Assembly (NCBI RefSeq): GCF_001856665.1
Contig: NZ_CP017781.1
Span: 1,645,501 to 1,709,500 of the forward strand
Length of the DNA stretch: 64,000 bases
Source of the DNA: Rhodobacter xanthinilyticus
GTDB taxonomy: Bacteria; Pseudomonadota; Alphaproteobacteria; Rhodobacterales; Rhodobacteraceae
Direction of reading: 5' to 3'
The position numbers and the translations under genes are program-made. Numbering within the stretch: position 1 is the stretch's first letter; each line of letters opens with the position of its first letter. The notes under the pieces were generated by a model that was given only the letters and a program-made list of their open reading frames with translations, searched no databases and was not told where the DNA came from. Below are positions 16,010-25,421 of this stretch, one piece after another.

Positions 16010-16789
16010 ATGTTTCGGTCTCTTGCCCGCGCGTTCGGGCGCCCGCGCCGCGCGACGGCGCCGCAAGGCACCGAGGAAAGGTGCTGGAACCCTCCCGCGC
16101 CGCAAGAGCCGGTGGCGATCATCGGCGATGTGCATGGCCGGGCGGATCTGCTCGAGGCGTTGCTGGCGCGGTTGGCCGAGGAGGACGCGGCGGCGGTGCC
16201 GGTCTTCGTGGGCGATCTGATCGACCGGGGCGAGGACAGCGCCGCAGTGCTGGAGCGGGTGCGCGGGCTCGCGCGGGCGCGGGTGCTGCTCGGCAATCAT
16301 GAGGAGATGATGCTGCGCTTTCTCGACGATCCGCAGGGCGGGGCGGCGTGGCTGCGCCATGGCGGGATGCAGACGCTGGCGAGTTACGGGGTGGCGGTGA
16401 GCGGCGCGCGCCCCGAGGCCGGGGCGCGGGCGCAGATCCGCGACGCGCTGCGCGCGGCGCTGGGGGAGGGCACCGAGGCCTGGCTGCGCGGGCTGCCGCG
16501 GGCCTGGCAAAGCGGCAACCTGCTGGTGACCCATGCCGGGGCCGATCCGCGCCGGCCTTTGCCCTTGCAGGAGCCGCAGGCGCTCACCTGGGGGCATGAG
16601 GACTTTGGGCGGCGGCCGCGCACCGACGGGCTTTGGGTGGCGCATGGCCATGTGATCGTGGAGCGCGCGCGCGTCGAGGCGGGAGTCATTTCCGTCGACA
16701 CCGGCGCCTTTGCGACGGGGCGGCTGAGCGCGGTGGTGATCACCCCGGCCGGGGCGCGGGTGCTCGAGATCGAGGCGCGGCGCCGCTAG
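16010..16789 (+). CDS. PPP-type metallophosphoesterase (serine/threonine phosphatase-like)
   Basis: A 259-residue protein with the dinuclear-metal phosphoesterase motifs in order: GDVHGRAD (about 39-46), GDLIDRGED (about 68-76) and GNHEEMM (about 98-104), then VTHAGADP and a late VAHGHV. This is the PrpA/ApaH-like branch of the PPP family. GGAGG seven bases before the ATG fixes the start. It lies next to the capsule tyrosine kinase. No low-molecular-weight Tyr phosphatase (Wzb) is present in the window, so a role in that circuit is possible but purely inferred. Confidence 0.85.
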   Translation: MFRSLARAFGRPRRATAPQGTEERCWNPPAPQEPVAIIGDVHGRADLLEALLARLAEEDAAAVPVFVGDLIDRGEDSAAVLERVRGLARARVLLGNHEEMMLRFLDDPQGGAAWLRHGGMQTLASYGVAVSGARPEAGARAQIRDALRAALGEGTEAWLRGLPRAWQSGNLLVTHAGADPRRPLPLQEPQALTWGHEDFGRRPRTDGLWVAHGHVIVERARVEAGVISVDTGAFATGRLSAVVITPAGARVLEIEARRR

Positions 16790-16958
16790 ACAGGGATTCG
16801 AATTCTAGCTATCAAAACCGGCAGTCTCTCGCTCCGATGCCGGAAAAATCATCAAAACGGGTGAAGACGGGCGAAAGCCGGGGCGCTGTCATGGTTTGTT
16901 GGCGCAGAGCCGCTAGGGCGTGGATTAACGAATGAAGCGAAGCGAGAAGGCTCCTGCG

Positions 16959-19073
16959 ATGAAGGATGTGATGAGTTCCAGAAACATGCCGGTCGGGGCG
17001 CCGCAGGAGGATCAGGTCAACCTGATGGAGCTGGTTCAGGTTCTGCGCGCGGGCTGGAAGCCGATCGCGGCGGCGGCGGTTGCGCTCGCGGTGATCTCGG
17101 CGGCCTATGTCAGCTTCGTCGCGGTGCCGATCTATACCGCAAGCGCGGTGGTGATGCTCGATACGCGCAAGCCGCAGGCGGTCGATTTTGCGGGGATGGT
17201 CAATGGGTTGACCGGCGATTCCGCGGAGCTGAACACCGAGGTCGAGGTGATCCGCTCGCGCGGGTTGGCGCAGAAGGTGGTCGAGAAGCTCGATCTCGTG
17301 AGCGACCCGGAGTTCAACACGAGCCTGCGCGAGCCCGGGCTGATCGGCAAGATGCTGGGCGCGCTGCGCGACGCGCAGCCGCCGAGCGCGGAGCGTCAGC
17401 TCGAATCGACGGTGAGCAACCTGCTCACGGCGGTGACGGTGAAGAACCAGCCCTCGAGCTATGTGTTCGCGATCAGCGTGACCTCGGAAGACCCGCAAAA
17501 GGCCAAGCTGCTCGCCGATACGCTGGCCGATACCTATATCGTCAACCAGATCGAGATGAAATTCGACGCCACCGAACAGGCGACCGAGTGGCTGGCCAAC
17601 CGGGTCTCGACGCTCAAGCTCGAGCTCGAGGCGGCGGAGGAGAAGGTCAAGGCCTTCAACACCCAGACCTCGCTCGTTTCGGCCGAGACGCTGACGCTGC
17701 TCGAGGCGCAGCTCAAGGATCTGCGCGAACGTCTGGGCGCGACCGAGCGCGAGCGCGATGCGGCCGTCGACCGGCTGGCGCAGCTCGAGGCGCAGACCGA
17801 TCCCGTCGAGCGGCTCAAGCTCGCCAATGATGCGCAGATGTCCGATCTGGCGCGCCGGCTCGACCGCGGCGAGGCGGGGGTCACGGCGGAGGATCTGGCG
17901 GCGCGCTACGATCAGGTGGTGGCGCGGGCGCGGCTCGATGTGGCGCGGCTGAAGGATCAGGCGGCGGCGCTCGAGCGCTCGCGGCAGGCCCTTTCGGCGC
18001 AGATCTCCTCGCAGGGCGATGATCAGATCAAGCTCCAGCAGCTCACCCGCGAGGCCGAGGCGAGCCGGGCGCTTTACGAATATTTCCTGTCGCGGCTGAA
18101 GGAATCCTCGGCGCAGCAGGGCATCCAGCAAGCCGACAGCCGGGTGCTCTCGGCCGCGGTGCGCCCGCAATTCCCGACCGCGCCGCGCAAGAAGCTGGTG
18201 GTGGTGATGGCGACGCTGCTCGGCGCGCTGATCGGGGTGGGCGCGGTGCTCGGGCGGCACATGATGCGCTCGGGGTTCCGCAGTGCGCGCGAGCTCGAGG
18301 ACGAGATCGGCGGCGTGGTGATGGGGCAGATCCCGCTCGTCGAGGGTGCCGACCGGGGCGCGATTCTGGCCTATCTGCGCGACAAGCCGGCCTCGGCGGC
18401 GATGGAGGCGATCCGCAATTTGCGCACCTCGGTGCTGCTTTCCAATGTCGACAAGCCGCCGCAGGTGATCTTGTCGACCTCGTCGCTGCCCGGCGAAGGC
18501 AAGACCACCAATTCGCTCGGTCTCGCGATGAACCTCGTCGGCATCGGCAAATCGGTGTTGCTGATCGAGGGCGACATCCGGCGCAACACGCTTGGCCAGT
18601 ATTTCCCGCAGTTCGAAAAACGCCCGGGGCTGGTGTCGCTGCTCTCGGGGCGCGCGACGCTCGAGACGGTCGTGGCGCATGACGACAGCATCGGGCTGTC
18701 GCTGATCATGGGCGAGCGTTCGGCGGTCAACGCGGCGGATCTGTTCATGTCCGATGCCTGGAAGTCGCTGGTCGAGGAGCTGCGCACGCGGTTCAATTAC
18801 ATCATCATCGACACGCCGCCCGTGCTCGTGGTGCCCGATGCGAGAATCATCGCCAGCTCGGCCGATGCGGTTCTGTTCACCGTCAAATGGGACGATACCA
18901 GCCGCGGTCAGCTGCAGGAGGCGGTCTCGATGTTCGAGACGGTCAACCAGCCGATCACCGGCTTCGTGCTCGCGCAGATCGACCCGGAGCGGATGAAAGC
19001 CTATGGCTATGGCGGCAAATATGGCCGCTATGGCGCCTATGCGAGCTATGGGTCGAAATATTACGTCGAGTGA
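16959..19073 (+). CDS. polysaccharide co-polymerase with tyrosine autokinase (Wzc/ExoP-like)
   Basis: A 704-residue fusion. The Wzz domain has two membrane helices (about 35-60 and 405-430) flanking a periplasmic coiled coil (about 200-380). The cytoplasmic BY-kinase has Walker A SSLPGEGKTTNS (around 510), Walker A' LLIEGDIRRN and Walker B YIIIDTPP. The C-terminal tail has ten tyrosines within its last 22 residues, the autophosphorylation cluster of this family. Such proteins control chain length and, with OPX, export. The ATG following GAGAAGG is preferred; an ATG nine codons earlier has no ribosome site. Confidence 0.92.
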   Translation: MKDVMSSRNMPVGAPQEDQVNLMELVQVLRAGWKPIAAAAVALAVISAAYVSFVAVPIYTASAVVMLDTRKPQAVDFAGMVNGLTGDSAELNTEVEVIRSRGLAQKVVEKLDLVSDPEFNTSLREPGLIGKMLGALRDAQPPSAERQLESTVSNLLTAVTVKNQPSSYVFAISVTSEDPQKAKLLADTLADTYIVNQIEMKFDATEQATEWLANRVSTLKLELEAAEEKVKAFNTQTSLVSAETLTLLEAQLKDLRERLGATERERDAAVDRLAQLEAQTDPVERLKLANDAQMSDLARRLDRGEAGVTAEDLAARYDQVVARARLDVARLKDQAAALERSRQALSAQISSQGDDQIKLQQLTREAEASRALYEYFLSRLKESSAQQGIQQADSRVLSAAVRPQFPTAPRKKLVVVMATLLGALIGVGAVLGRHMMRSGFRSARELEDEIGGVVMGQIPLVEGADRGAILAYLRDKPASAAMEAIRNLRTSVLLSNVDKPPQVILSTSSLPGEGKTTNSLGLAMNLVGIGKSVLLIEGDIRRNTLGQYFPQFEKRPGLVSLLSGRATLETVVAHDDSIGLSLIMGERSAVNAADLFMSDAWKSLVEELRTRFNYIIIDTPPVLVVPDARIIASSADAVLFTVKWDDTSRGQLQEAVSMFETVNQPITGFVLAQIDPERMKAYGYGGKYGRYGAYASYGSKYYVE

Positions 19074-19197
19074 GGCGGGGGCCGGGGGCAGCGCACGCTG
19101 CTCCAAGCAGTTGTCAGCACATTTGACCTAATCCTTGGGGACCATTCGAGACCCGCGCCCGACCCGGGGGCGGGCTCTCTCTCACAAGGAGACCAAG

Positions 19198-19464
19198 ATG
19201 ACTGATCCTTTCCATAACACGGCCCTGTCGCTCGAGGGCCCCGCGGTCGATCTGCTGCCGATCACGCCTTCCGACAGTGCCGATCTGAGCCAGGTCGTCG
19301 TGGCGGTCATGGTGGAAACCGCGGGCGCGCTGCGCTTTGTCTCGCGCGCGGGCCAGACCCGGACCGTGACGCTGGGCGATGGTGCGATCTTGCCGGTGGG
19401 CGTGCGCCGGGTGCTGGCCACCGGCACCACCGCGACCGGGATCCACGGGTTTGCGCTGTCCTGA
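19198..19464 (+). CDS. ghsA: GTA/phage head spike base protein (GhsA, RCAP_Rcc01079 family)
   Basis: An 88-residue protein. The order DPFHNTALSLEGPAVDLLPITPSD, a central beta-rich segment, and the ending LPVGVRRVLATGTTATGI match my knowledge of the spike base protein family founded by Rcc01079 of Rhodobacter capsulatus. There it forms the base of gene-transfer-agent head spikes that adhere to the capsule. AAGGAGA precedes the ATG. It directly follows the capsule tyrosine-kinase gene and precedes the glycosyltransferases, in the same direction. The matching spike fibre gene is 8.3 kb downstream, unlike the adjacent arrangement I recall in R. capsulatus. Confidence 0.78.
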   Translation: MTDPFHNTALSLEGPAVDLLPITPSDSADLSQVVVAVMVETAGALRFVSRAGQTRTVTLGDGAILPVGVRRVLATGTTATGIHGFALS

Positions 19465-19808
19465 GAGCGGCGAGGGGGGCGGCAGGCCCCGCGCCGGCCC
19501 GCGCCGCGCCGGCCCGCCCCGCTCCGGCCCGGTCGGGGGCGCACTCTCTGGCCCGCGCCGCCCGCCTGTCCCGGGCGCGACGGGCTTTTCGCGGGCGGTC
19601 TTCCTGACGAAGGCCGGCCGCTTTTTCACATCGAGGCGCGGCGGGGCACGCCCCGTCCTGCGTCATGAGGCTGTTGCCTTTTTCATGTTTGCCTAAATTT
19701 TCGCAGCCGGAGAAACCTGCCCGCGGGATGGCCCCGTTTGAGCCAGTCTGCACTTGTTTTGCCGGGGAAAATACGCTTTCTGAAAAGCTCAGCAACAGGG
19801 ACTGACGC
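19465..19808. other. 344-base gap with GC-rich repeats, then an AT-richer leader
   Basis: The first 100 bases are low-complexity GC (repeats of CCGGCCCGC type). After about 19670 the sequence becomes more AT-rich (TTGCCTTTTTCATG, GCCTAAATTTTCGC), which would suit the promoter of the downstream glycosyltransferase gene. I see no gene and no clear terminator. Confidence 0.4.
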
Positions 19809-20936
19809 GTGACCGATCCGGCTTCCAGCTTTTCCATCAATGGCCGATTCCTCATGCAATCGGTGACCGGGGTGCAGCGGGTGGCGCGCGAGCTGCTGGC
19901 CGAGTTCGATGCGCTGGCGGTGGCCGGGAAGATCGCGCCGCCGCGGCTGTTGCTGCCGGCGCGCGGCGATCTGGTGGCGCCGCCGGCGCTCGAGGCGATC
20001 CGGCCCGAGCGGGGTGGGCGCTTCACCGGCCATCTGTGGGAACAGCTCGAACTGCCGCGGATGGCGGGGGCGGAGCCGCTCTTGTGTCTTGGCAACACCG
20101 CGCCGCTCGCGCGGGTTCTCGCGCGCGGCCGGCCGACCGTGGCGATGGTCCATGACCTCTCCTACAAGTATTTCCCGGCCGCCTATGACTGGAAGTTCCG
20201 GGCGCTTTACGGGGCGCTGATCCCGGTGATCTTGCGCAAGGCGCAGGCGGTGGTCACCGTCTCCGATGCGGAACGTCGGGCGATCGTGACCGCCTATCCG
20301 GCGCTGGCGGGCGATGGGCGGCTGAGCTTCTTGCAAAACGGCGGGCTGAGCGATGCGGTGGCGCAGTCGGTGGCGGCCGTGCCGCTCGCGCCGATGGAGA
20401 GCCGCGGCTACGGGCTTTATGTCGGCTCGCTTACCCGGCGCAAGAACGCCGAGGGGCTGTTGCGCGCCGCGATCGCCTTTCTCGAGGCCTATCCGCAGAT
20501 GCGCTTCGTGGTGATCGGCGCGAGCGGGGCGAGTTTCGAGGGGGTGCAGATCTCGGTGCCCGCGCATCTGGCCGCGCGGCTCGAGTTCCGCGGCCAGATC
20601 AACGATGCCGCGACCATCCACGCCGCCTATCGCGGAGCGCGGTTCTTGCTGTTCCCGTCGTTTTACGAGGCCTCGCCGCTGCCGCCGATCGAGGCGATGA
20701 GTTTCGGCTGCCCGGCACTCGTCTCGCGGATCCCTAGCCTGACCGAACGCTGCGGCGAGGCGGCGCTCTATTTCGAGCCCGAGGATCAGGGGCAGATCGC
20801 CGCCGCGATCCGCTCTGTGATGGAGGATCCGGCGCTCTGGCACGACTATGCGGCGCGCGCGCGGGCGCAGGCGGCGCGCTACAGCTGGCGCGCGCAGGCC
20901 GAGGGGCTGATCGCGCTGTGCGAGGGGCTGCGATGA
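19809..20936 (+). CDS. glycosyltransferase family 4 (GT-B)
   Basis: A 375-residue GT4-type enzyme. MVHDLSYKYFP and VVTVSDAERR mark the N-terminal domain. The donor-binding half has YVGSLTRRKN and the E-x7-E motif region FPSFYEASPLPPIEAMSFGCP. Such retaining transferases build the polysaccharide repeat unit on the cytoplasmic face; the sugar is unknown. The start is a GTG without a strong ribosome site. An internal ATG at codon 16 (MQSVTGV) would cut into the family's conserved first strand (FSINGRFL), so I keep the GTG. It overlaps the next glycosyltransferase by four bases. Confidence 0.85.
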   Translation: MTDPASSFSINGRFLMQSVTGVQRVARELLAEFDALAVAGKIAPPRLLLPARGDLVAPPALEAIRPERGGRFTGHLWEQLELPRMAGAEPLLCLGNTAPLARVLARGRPTVAMVHDLSYKYFPAAYDWKFRALYGALIPVILRKAQAVVTVSDAERRAIVTAYPALAGDGRLSFLQNGGLSDAVAQSVAAVPLAPMESRGYGLYVGSLTRRKNAEGLLRAAIAFLEAYPQMRFVVIGASGASFEGVQISVPAHLAARLEFRGQINDAATIHAAYRGARFLLFPSFYEASPLPPIEAMSFGCPALVSRIPSLTERCGEAALYFEPEDQGQIAAAIRSVMEDPALWHDYAARARAQAARYSWRAQAEGLIALCEGLR

Positions 20937-22033
20937 GCCGGCCGCGCCTGCGTCTTCTCCATGAGACCAACCCGCAGAAATATTTCCCCGCGCTGTACCT
21001 GTTGGCCGAACGGGGCGCGGTCGAGCTTGTCGGCGCGCATCGCTACAGCGTCGCGAAGGAATGGCTGCGCGCGGGGCTGATCGACAAGACCCCGGTGGCG
21101 CAGCGCACGAAGAACGCGCTGGCGGATCTGTGGTTCCGGCTCACCGCGGGGCGGGTGGCGGGCGAGGTGATCGTGATCGGCTTTGCGCCCTGGGATTGGC
21201 GGCTGCTGGTCTATCGTCATCTGGCGCGGCGCAACCGCATTCTCTACCACACCTCCTGGCATGACTGGCGCGCCGGGCAGACGCCGCGCCAGCCCTGGCC
21301 GGGGGTGTTTCGCGCGGCGATGATGCGGCGCTGGCGGGCGTTCTTGCGCGACCCCAATGTGCGCACCATCGCGGTGACGCCGGCGGTGCAGGCCTCGCTG
21401 GCGCGCGAGATGGGGGTGGCGGCGACGGTCGTGCCGCATGCGGTGCCGGAGGTGTTCTTTGCGGCGGGGACCGCGCGGGCGGCGGGGCGGCCCGAGGCGG
21501 GTTCGGGGCTGCGGCTCTTGTTCGTGGGGGAGCTGTCGCGCAAGAAGGGGCTCTTGACGCTCCTCGAGATGATGCCCCGGCTCGCGGCGTGGGGGGTGAG
21601 CCTGACGGTGGTGGGCGATGGGCCGCTCGCGGCGGAGGTGGCGCGGGCGGGCGCGGGGGTGCGCGCGCTCGGGCGGATCTCGGACCGGGCGGAGCTTGCG
21701 CGGATCATGGCGGGCCATGACGTTCTGGTGCTGCCCTCGCAGCGCAGCGAGGGCTGGGAGGAGCTCTTCGGGATCGTGATCATCGAGGCGCTGGCGGCCG
21801 GGATGGCGGTGCTATGCTCCGACCATATCGGCCCGCGCGGGATCCTCGCCGCGGCCGGCGGGGCAGGGCTGTTCGATCAGGAAGATCACGCCGGGTTCGA
21901 GGCCGAGATCGCCCGCCTTGCGCAAGATCGCGCCGCTTTGGACAGCCTGCGCGCCGCACAGGCGCCGCTCGCCGAGAGCTATTCGGCCATCTCCGTGGCG
22001 GAGCAGTGGCGCGCCGAAATCGAGCGAGACTAG
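20933..22033 (+). CDS. glycosyltransferase family 4 (GT-B)
   Basis: A 366-residue transferase. The distinctive N-terminus is LRLLHETNPQKYFPALY. The C-terminal domain has LLFVGELSRKKGL, VVGDGPL and EGWEELFGIVIIEALAAGMAVL, which contains the E-x7-E donor site. Specificity is unknown. Its ATGA overlap with the upstream gene and the GAGGGG ribosome site show translational coupling. The sequence remains very GC-rich here, in contrast to the next gene. Confidence 0.85.
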   Translation: MSRPRLRLLHETNPQKYFPALYLLAERGAVELVGAHRYSVAKEWLRAGLIDKTPVAQRTKNALADLWFRLTAGRVAGEVIVIGFAPWDWRLLVYRHLARRNRILYHTSWHDWRAGQTPRQPWPGVFRAAMMRRWRAFLRDPNVRTIAVTPAVQASLAREMGVAATVVPHAVPEVFFAAGTARAAGRPEAGSGLRLLFVGELSRKKGLLTLLEMMPRLAAWGVSLTVVGDGPLAAEVARAGAGVRALGRISDRAELARIMAGHDVLVLPSQRSEGWEELFGIVIIEALAAGMAVLCSDHIGPRGILAAAGGAGLFDQEDHAGFEAEIARLAQDRAALDSLRAAQAPLAESYSAISVAEQWRAEIERD

Positions 22034-22034
22034 A

Positions 22035-23414
22035 ATGGCTTATGGTTACAAGGAAAAGTCATTTCTCGCGCTAAGCCCTTCGGTGCTTTTCGTGAGCTCG
22101 GTCTTTTTCACCGCGCCAATCGGGAAAGCGTTGTTGCCGGGCCTGCCGGGCGAATCCTTGCGCTTCTTCTTTCTGATCCTGCCCTTTTCGTTTTTCTACT
22201 TCCTGCGATACAAGTCGACTTTGCCGATTTTTGTTGTCTGGCTTGCCTATGTCATCAACGCGCTTGCGTCGATTGTCTTGCATCTCGATGACTTGCCGCC
22301 GGGGCTTTCGATCAATACGTTTCCGGTTGTGCGCTTGGCGGTCCATTCGCTGATTGTCGCCTTTTTCCTGTTCGCGGCATGGCACGCGCTTTCCAAGGGA
22401 ACAGAACAGGTCTGGCGCTGGGTCAGGCTCTCCTTTCAGGGGTTTCTTTTCGTCTCGGTTCTTGGCGCCATTCTTTATTTTGGTGTCCGTTTCGCCGGTT
22501 TGCCGCGCGCGCAATATGAGATGTTCAACGTGATGACGCAGGAAGGTTACGGGTTTTTGCGTTTCAGTCCCGGATCTTATCCGAATGAATTTGGGACGAT
22601 GGCGTCCTTTTTCAGCGTCGCCGCTCTGGCGCTGATTCTGCGCCGCGACACGAATATCGGAAAGAAACTCCTGTGGTCGGTTTTTGTCTTGGGGTTCATC
22701 GGGATGGCGCTTGCCACGACGCGCGCTGCCTATATCACATTCGCGCTTGGCGTGATCATTGCTTTCGTGTCGCTCGATGCCGGGCGGGCCTTGAAGGGCG
22801 CGTTCGGCGCGGCCGTGCTGTCGGTGATCGTTATCATGCTGTTGCCAGATAGTCTGGTGAGCTCATCCTTGAATGTGTTGCAAACCGGGTATTCCGCGGC
22901 GGTCAACGGCACTGCTTCGGTCGCGGACCGATACGAAAAGTGGGATACCGGGATCGCCTATCTGGAGAGTTCCCCGCTGCTCGGAATTGGTTTCGAGTTT
23001 CCCGGGGCTTGGGGGCTGCATAATACCTACCTGCAGTTTCTCGTCGGGCTCGGCGGATTTGGCTTTGGCGTTGCGGTGCTGATTTTCCTGTGGGCGAGTG
23101 TCTTGTTCCGGCGGCGGTTTTTGCAGTTTGCCGATCGGAACGTCATCGACAGCAATCTCCTGGTGGTCACGGTGATTGCCGGGATGCATGCATCGCTGTT
23201 TGCCGCGTCAAACCATAACCAGAACCACTTTCTGACCTGGTTTGCCCTGTTCCTGTTCTGGGCGACCGGGAGCCTGCTCTTGCGCCGACGCCCGATTCTG
23301 GCGCGGGGCGCCTATCGCCAGCGCGCGCGCCGGGCCGCGTCTCAGGGCGAGGGCCCTGAACTGAACCCTTCCGCAATCAAGAACGGAGGCGCGTCGTCGC
23401 ATGCCATCGGTTGA
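22035..23414 (+). CDS. wzy: Wzy-type O-antigen/capsule polymerase
   Basis: A 459-residue polytopic membrane protein with about ten to eleven helices and a large loop around residues 290-330. It carries the O-antigen ligase/polymerase-like segment ESSPLLGIGFEFPGAWGLHNTYLQFLVGLG. Polymerases join lipid-linked repeat units in the periplasm. It starts one base after the previous stop. Codon use differs sharply from neighbours (many TTT, ATT, GTT codons); I counted 28 G+C in bases 22201-22260 (47 percent), against roughly 80 percent in parts of the preceding gene. This suggests recent exchange, as is common for wzy. Confidence 0.82.
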   Translation: MAYGYKEKSFLALSPSVLFVSSVFFTAPIGKALLPGLPGESLRFFFLILPFSFFYFLRYKSTLPIFVVWLAYVINALASIVLHLDDLPPGLSINTFPVVRLAVHSLIVAFFLFAAWHALSKGTEQVWRWVRLSFQGFLFVSVLGAILYFGVRFAGLPRAQYEMFNVMTQEGYGFLRFSPGSYPNEFGTMASFFSVAALALILRRDTNIGKKLLWSVFVLGFIGMALATTRAAYITFALGVIIAFVSLDAGRALKGAFGAAVLSVIVIMLLPDSLVSSSLNVLQTGYSAAVNGTASVADRYEKWDTGIAYLESSPLLGIGFEFPGAWGLHNTYLQFLVGLGGFGFGVAVLIFLWASVLFRRRFLQFADRNVIDSNLLVVTVIAGMHASLFAASNHNQNHFLTWFALFLFWATGSLLLRRRPILARGAYRQRARRAASQGEGPELNPSAIKNGGASSHAIG

Positions 23415-24309
23415 GCCGTCGATCGACTTTGTCATTCTGGGCGCTCAGAAAGCCGCGACCTCGGCGCTTCAGGGGGCGCTGCGGGCGGCGCCCGAGATCG
23501 CCATGCCGGCGGGGGAGAGTGCGTTTTTCGAGGACCCCGATTTCGGCCGGGCGCCCTGGCTCGGCTTTGCGCAGGCCCATCGCGGGGCGCAGTTGCGCGG
23601 CATCAAGCGGCCCGATTATCTGTGCTCGGACGAGGCGATCGCGCGGATCTCGGCGGTGTTGCCGCAGGCGCGGTTCATTGCGGTGCTGCGCGAGCCGGTG
23701 AGCCGGGCGGTGTCGAGCTATCTCTATCTGGTGCGGCACGGGCATCTGCCGGTGCATGGGCTCGACGAGGGGATCTTGCGGTCGATCGAGGCCTGGCGGG
23801 CGGGGCGGGGCGACCGGGCGGCGAGTGTGATCAGCTACGGGCTTTATGGCCAGTATATCGCGCGCTGGTTCGAGCATTATCCGCGCGAGCGGTTCCTGTT
23901 CCTGCCGCAGACCCTGGTCAGCAAGGATCCGCAGGCGGCGCTGGCGGCGTGTCGGCGCCATCTGGGGCTGGCGCAGGAGGGGCAGAGCCTTGCCGCGCAG
24001 CCGATCGAGCGGGCCAATGAGGGGCTTTATGACATCGGGCTGTTGCCCTATGCGCGGCTCGCCAGCCTCGTGAAGACGCGTCCGATCGCGGGCACCTACC
24101 GGCGCGAGCCGCGGGTCTTGCCGGTGCGCGCGCTCGGGGCGGTGATGTCGCGGGCGGTGGAGGGGCTGGCGCGGTGGCGCGGGCAGGAGCGGCCGCGGCT
24201 CTCGGCGCAGACCGAGGCGGTGCTGCGCGAGATCTATGCGCGAGATTGCGAGACGCTGCGGGGGCTGGTGGCGCCCGAGGTGATCTATTGGGAGAGTGCG
24301 CGGGCATGA
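23401..24309 (+). CDS. PAPS-dependent sulfotransferase domain protein
   Basis: A 302-residue sulfotransferase. The 5'-phosphosulfate loop is VILGAQKAATSAL (about 10-22), and the 3'-phosphate site is LREPVSRAVSSYLYL. These enzymes transfer sulfate from PAPS to a hydroxyl, here most likely a sugar of the capsule repeat unit. It overlaps the wzy end by 14 bases and the next gene by four, so it is an integral part of the operon. GC content returns to the high local level. Confidence 0.85.
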   Translation: MPSVEPSIDFVILGAQKAATSALQGALRAAPEIAMPAGESAFFEDPDFGRAPWLGFAQAHRGAQLRGIKRPDYLCSDEAIARISAVLPQARFIAVLREPVSRAVSSYLYLVRHGHLPVHGLDEGILRSIEAWRAGRGDRAASVISYGLYGQYIARWFEHYPRERFLFLPQTLVSKDPQAALAACRRHLGLAQEGQSLAAQPIERANEGLYDIGLLPYARLASLVKTRPIAGTYRREPRVLPVRALGAVMSRAVEGLARWRGQERPRLSAQTEAVLREIYARDCETLRGLVAPEVIYWESARA

Positions 24310-25421
24310 CGACGGGGGCAAGGGCGCCGGGGCAGCAAGAGCGGACCGGCGGCGGGGCGATGCGGGTGCTTGCCTGGCCGGCGCGGGCCAATGCGGCGCG
24401 CAACCCGTTCCAGAGCCTGCTTTATGGCGCGCTCGAGGGGCAGGGCGGCGCCGAGGTGGCCGAGTTTTCGATGCGCGGGCTGCTGGCGCGGCCGGCGCCC
24501 GAGATCTGGCATCTGCACTGGCCTGATGTGTTTCTCGCGGCGGGCAAGGGCTGGCGGTTCTGGCCGCGGCTCTTGGCGCTGCGCGGGGCGATGGCGCTGG
24601 CGCGGGTGCGCGGGATCAAGGTGGTCTGGACGGCGCATAACCTGCGCCGGGCCGAGCAGCAAAACGGCGCGCGGCTCGAGCGCTGGTTCTGGCCGTGGTT
24701 TCTGGGGCGGATCGACGGGGTGATCTTCATGACCGAGGCCTCCGCCGCGCAGGCGCGGGCCGAGGCGCCGGCGCTCGCGCGCAAGCTCGCGGCGGTGATC
24801 CCGCATGGCAGCTATGCGCCGGTGATCGGCGCGCTCTCGCCCGCGCCGGTGGAGCCCGGCTCGGCGCCGCAGGCGATCCTGTTTGGCTCGATTTCGCGCT
24901 ACAAGAATGTCTGGAAGCTGTTGGCGGCCTTTCTCGAGATCCCCGCCGGGCGGGCGCGGCTGCGGATTTCGGGGAAGATGAGCCTGACGATCCCGGACGA
25001 GCGGCTGCTCGATCTGCTGGCCAAGGTGCCGCAGGCGCGTGCGGGGGAGGTGGTGTTCGAGGACCGGTTCATCCCCGATGCGGAGCTTCTGGAGGCGATC
25101 CGGGCGGCGGATCTGGTGGTGCTGCCCTATGCGGATGTGTTGAACTCCGGGGTGGCGATCTATGCGCTCTCGGCGGGGCGGCCGATTCTCGCCTCGGATG
25201 CGGCGCTGTTTCGCGAATTGCAGGGGCAGGTGGGCGGCGACTGGGTGCGGCTGATTGCGGGCGAACTCGATGGCGCGCAGCTCGAGGCGGCGCTGAGCGC
25301 GGCGCGGGCCTTGCGTTTGCGCGCGGCGGTGCCGGATATGTCGGCCTTCGACTGGACGCGGATCGCGCAGAGCACCGCGGCCTTCTACCGCGCGGTTCTG
25401 GCGGGGGACGGGGCGAGGTGA
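24306..25421 (+). CDS. GT-B glycosyltransferase, possibly mannosyltransferase-like
   Basis: A 371-residue GT-B protein. The pattern IWHLHWPDVFLA ... KVVWTAHNLRRAEQ recalls enzymes related to GDP-mannose beta-mannosyltransferases. FGSISRYKN and LPYADVLNSGVAIYALSAGRP form the donor half. An N-terminal methionine at codon 19 (MRVLAWPA) also has a GC-rich ribosome-like site and may be the true start. I chose the ATG overlapping the upstream stop because coupling is the rule in this operon. GDP-mannose would be supplied by manB and manC about 7 kb away. The donor is an inference. Confidence 0.8.
   Translation: MTTGARAPGQQERTGGGAMRVLAWPARANAARNPFQSLLYGALEGQGGAEVAEFSMRGLLARPAPEIWHLHWPDVFLAAGKGWRFWPRLLALRGAMALARVRGIKVVWTAHNLRRAEQQNGARLERWFWPWFLGRIDGVIFMTEASAAQARAEAPALARKLAAVIPHGSYAPVIGALSPAPVEPGSAPQAILFGSISRYKNVWKLLAAFLEIPAGRARLRISGKMSLTIPDERLLDLLAKVPQARAGEVVFEDRFIPDAELLEAIRAADLVVLPYADVLNSGVAIYALSAGRPILASDAALFRELQGQVGGDWVRLIAGELDGAQLEAALSAARALRLRAAVPDMSAFDWTRIAQSTAAFYRAVLAGDGAR

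Noticed and set aside
16790-16958. Possible leader peptide or operator before the Wzc-like gene: ATCAAAAC twice and a CCGGCA/TGCCGG hairpin
   Set aside because: The elements are short, the hairpin has a 14-base loop and no frame with a ribosome site was found. Kept only as an observation.
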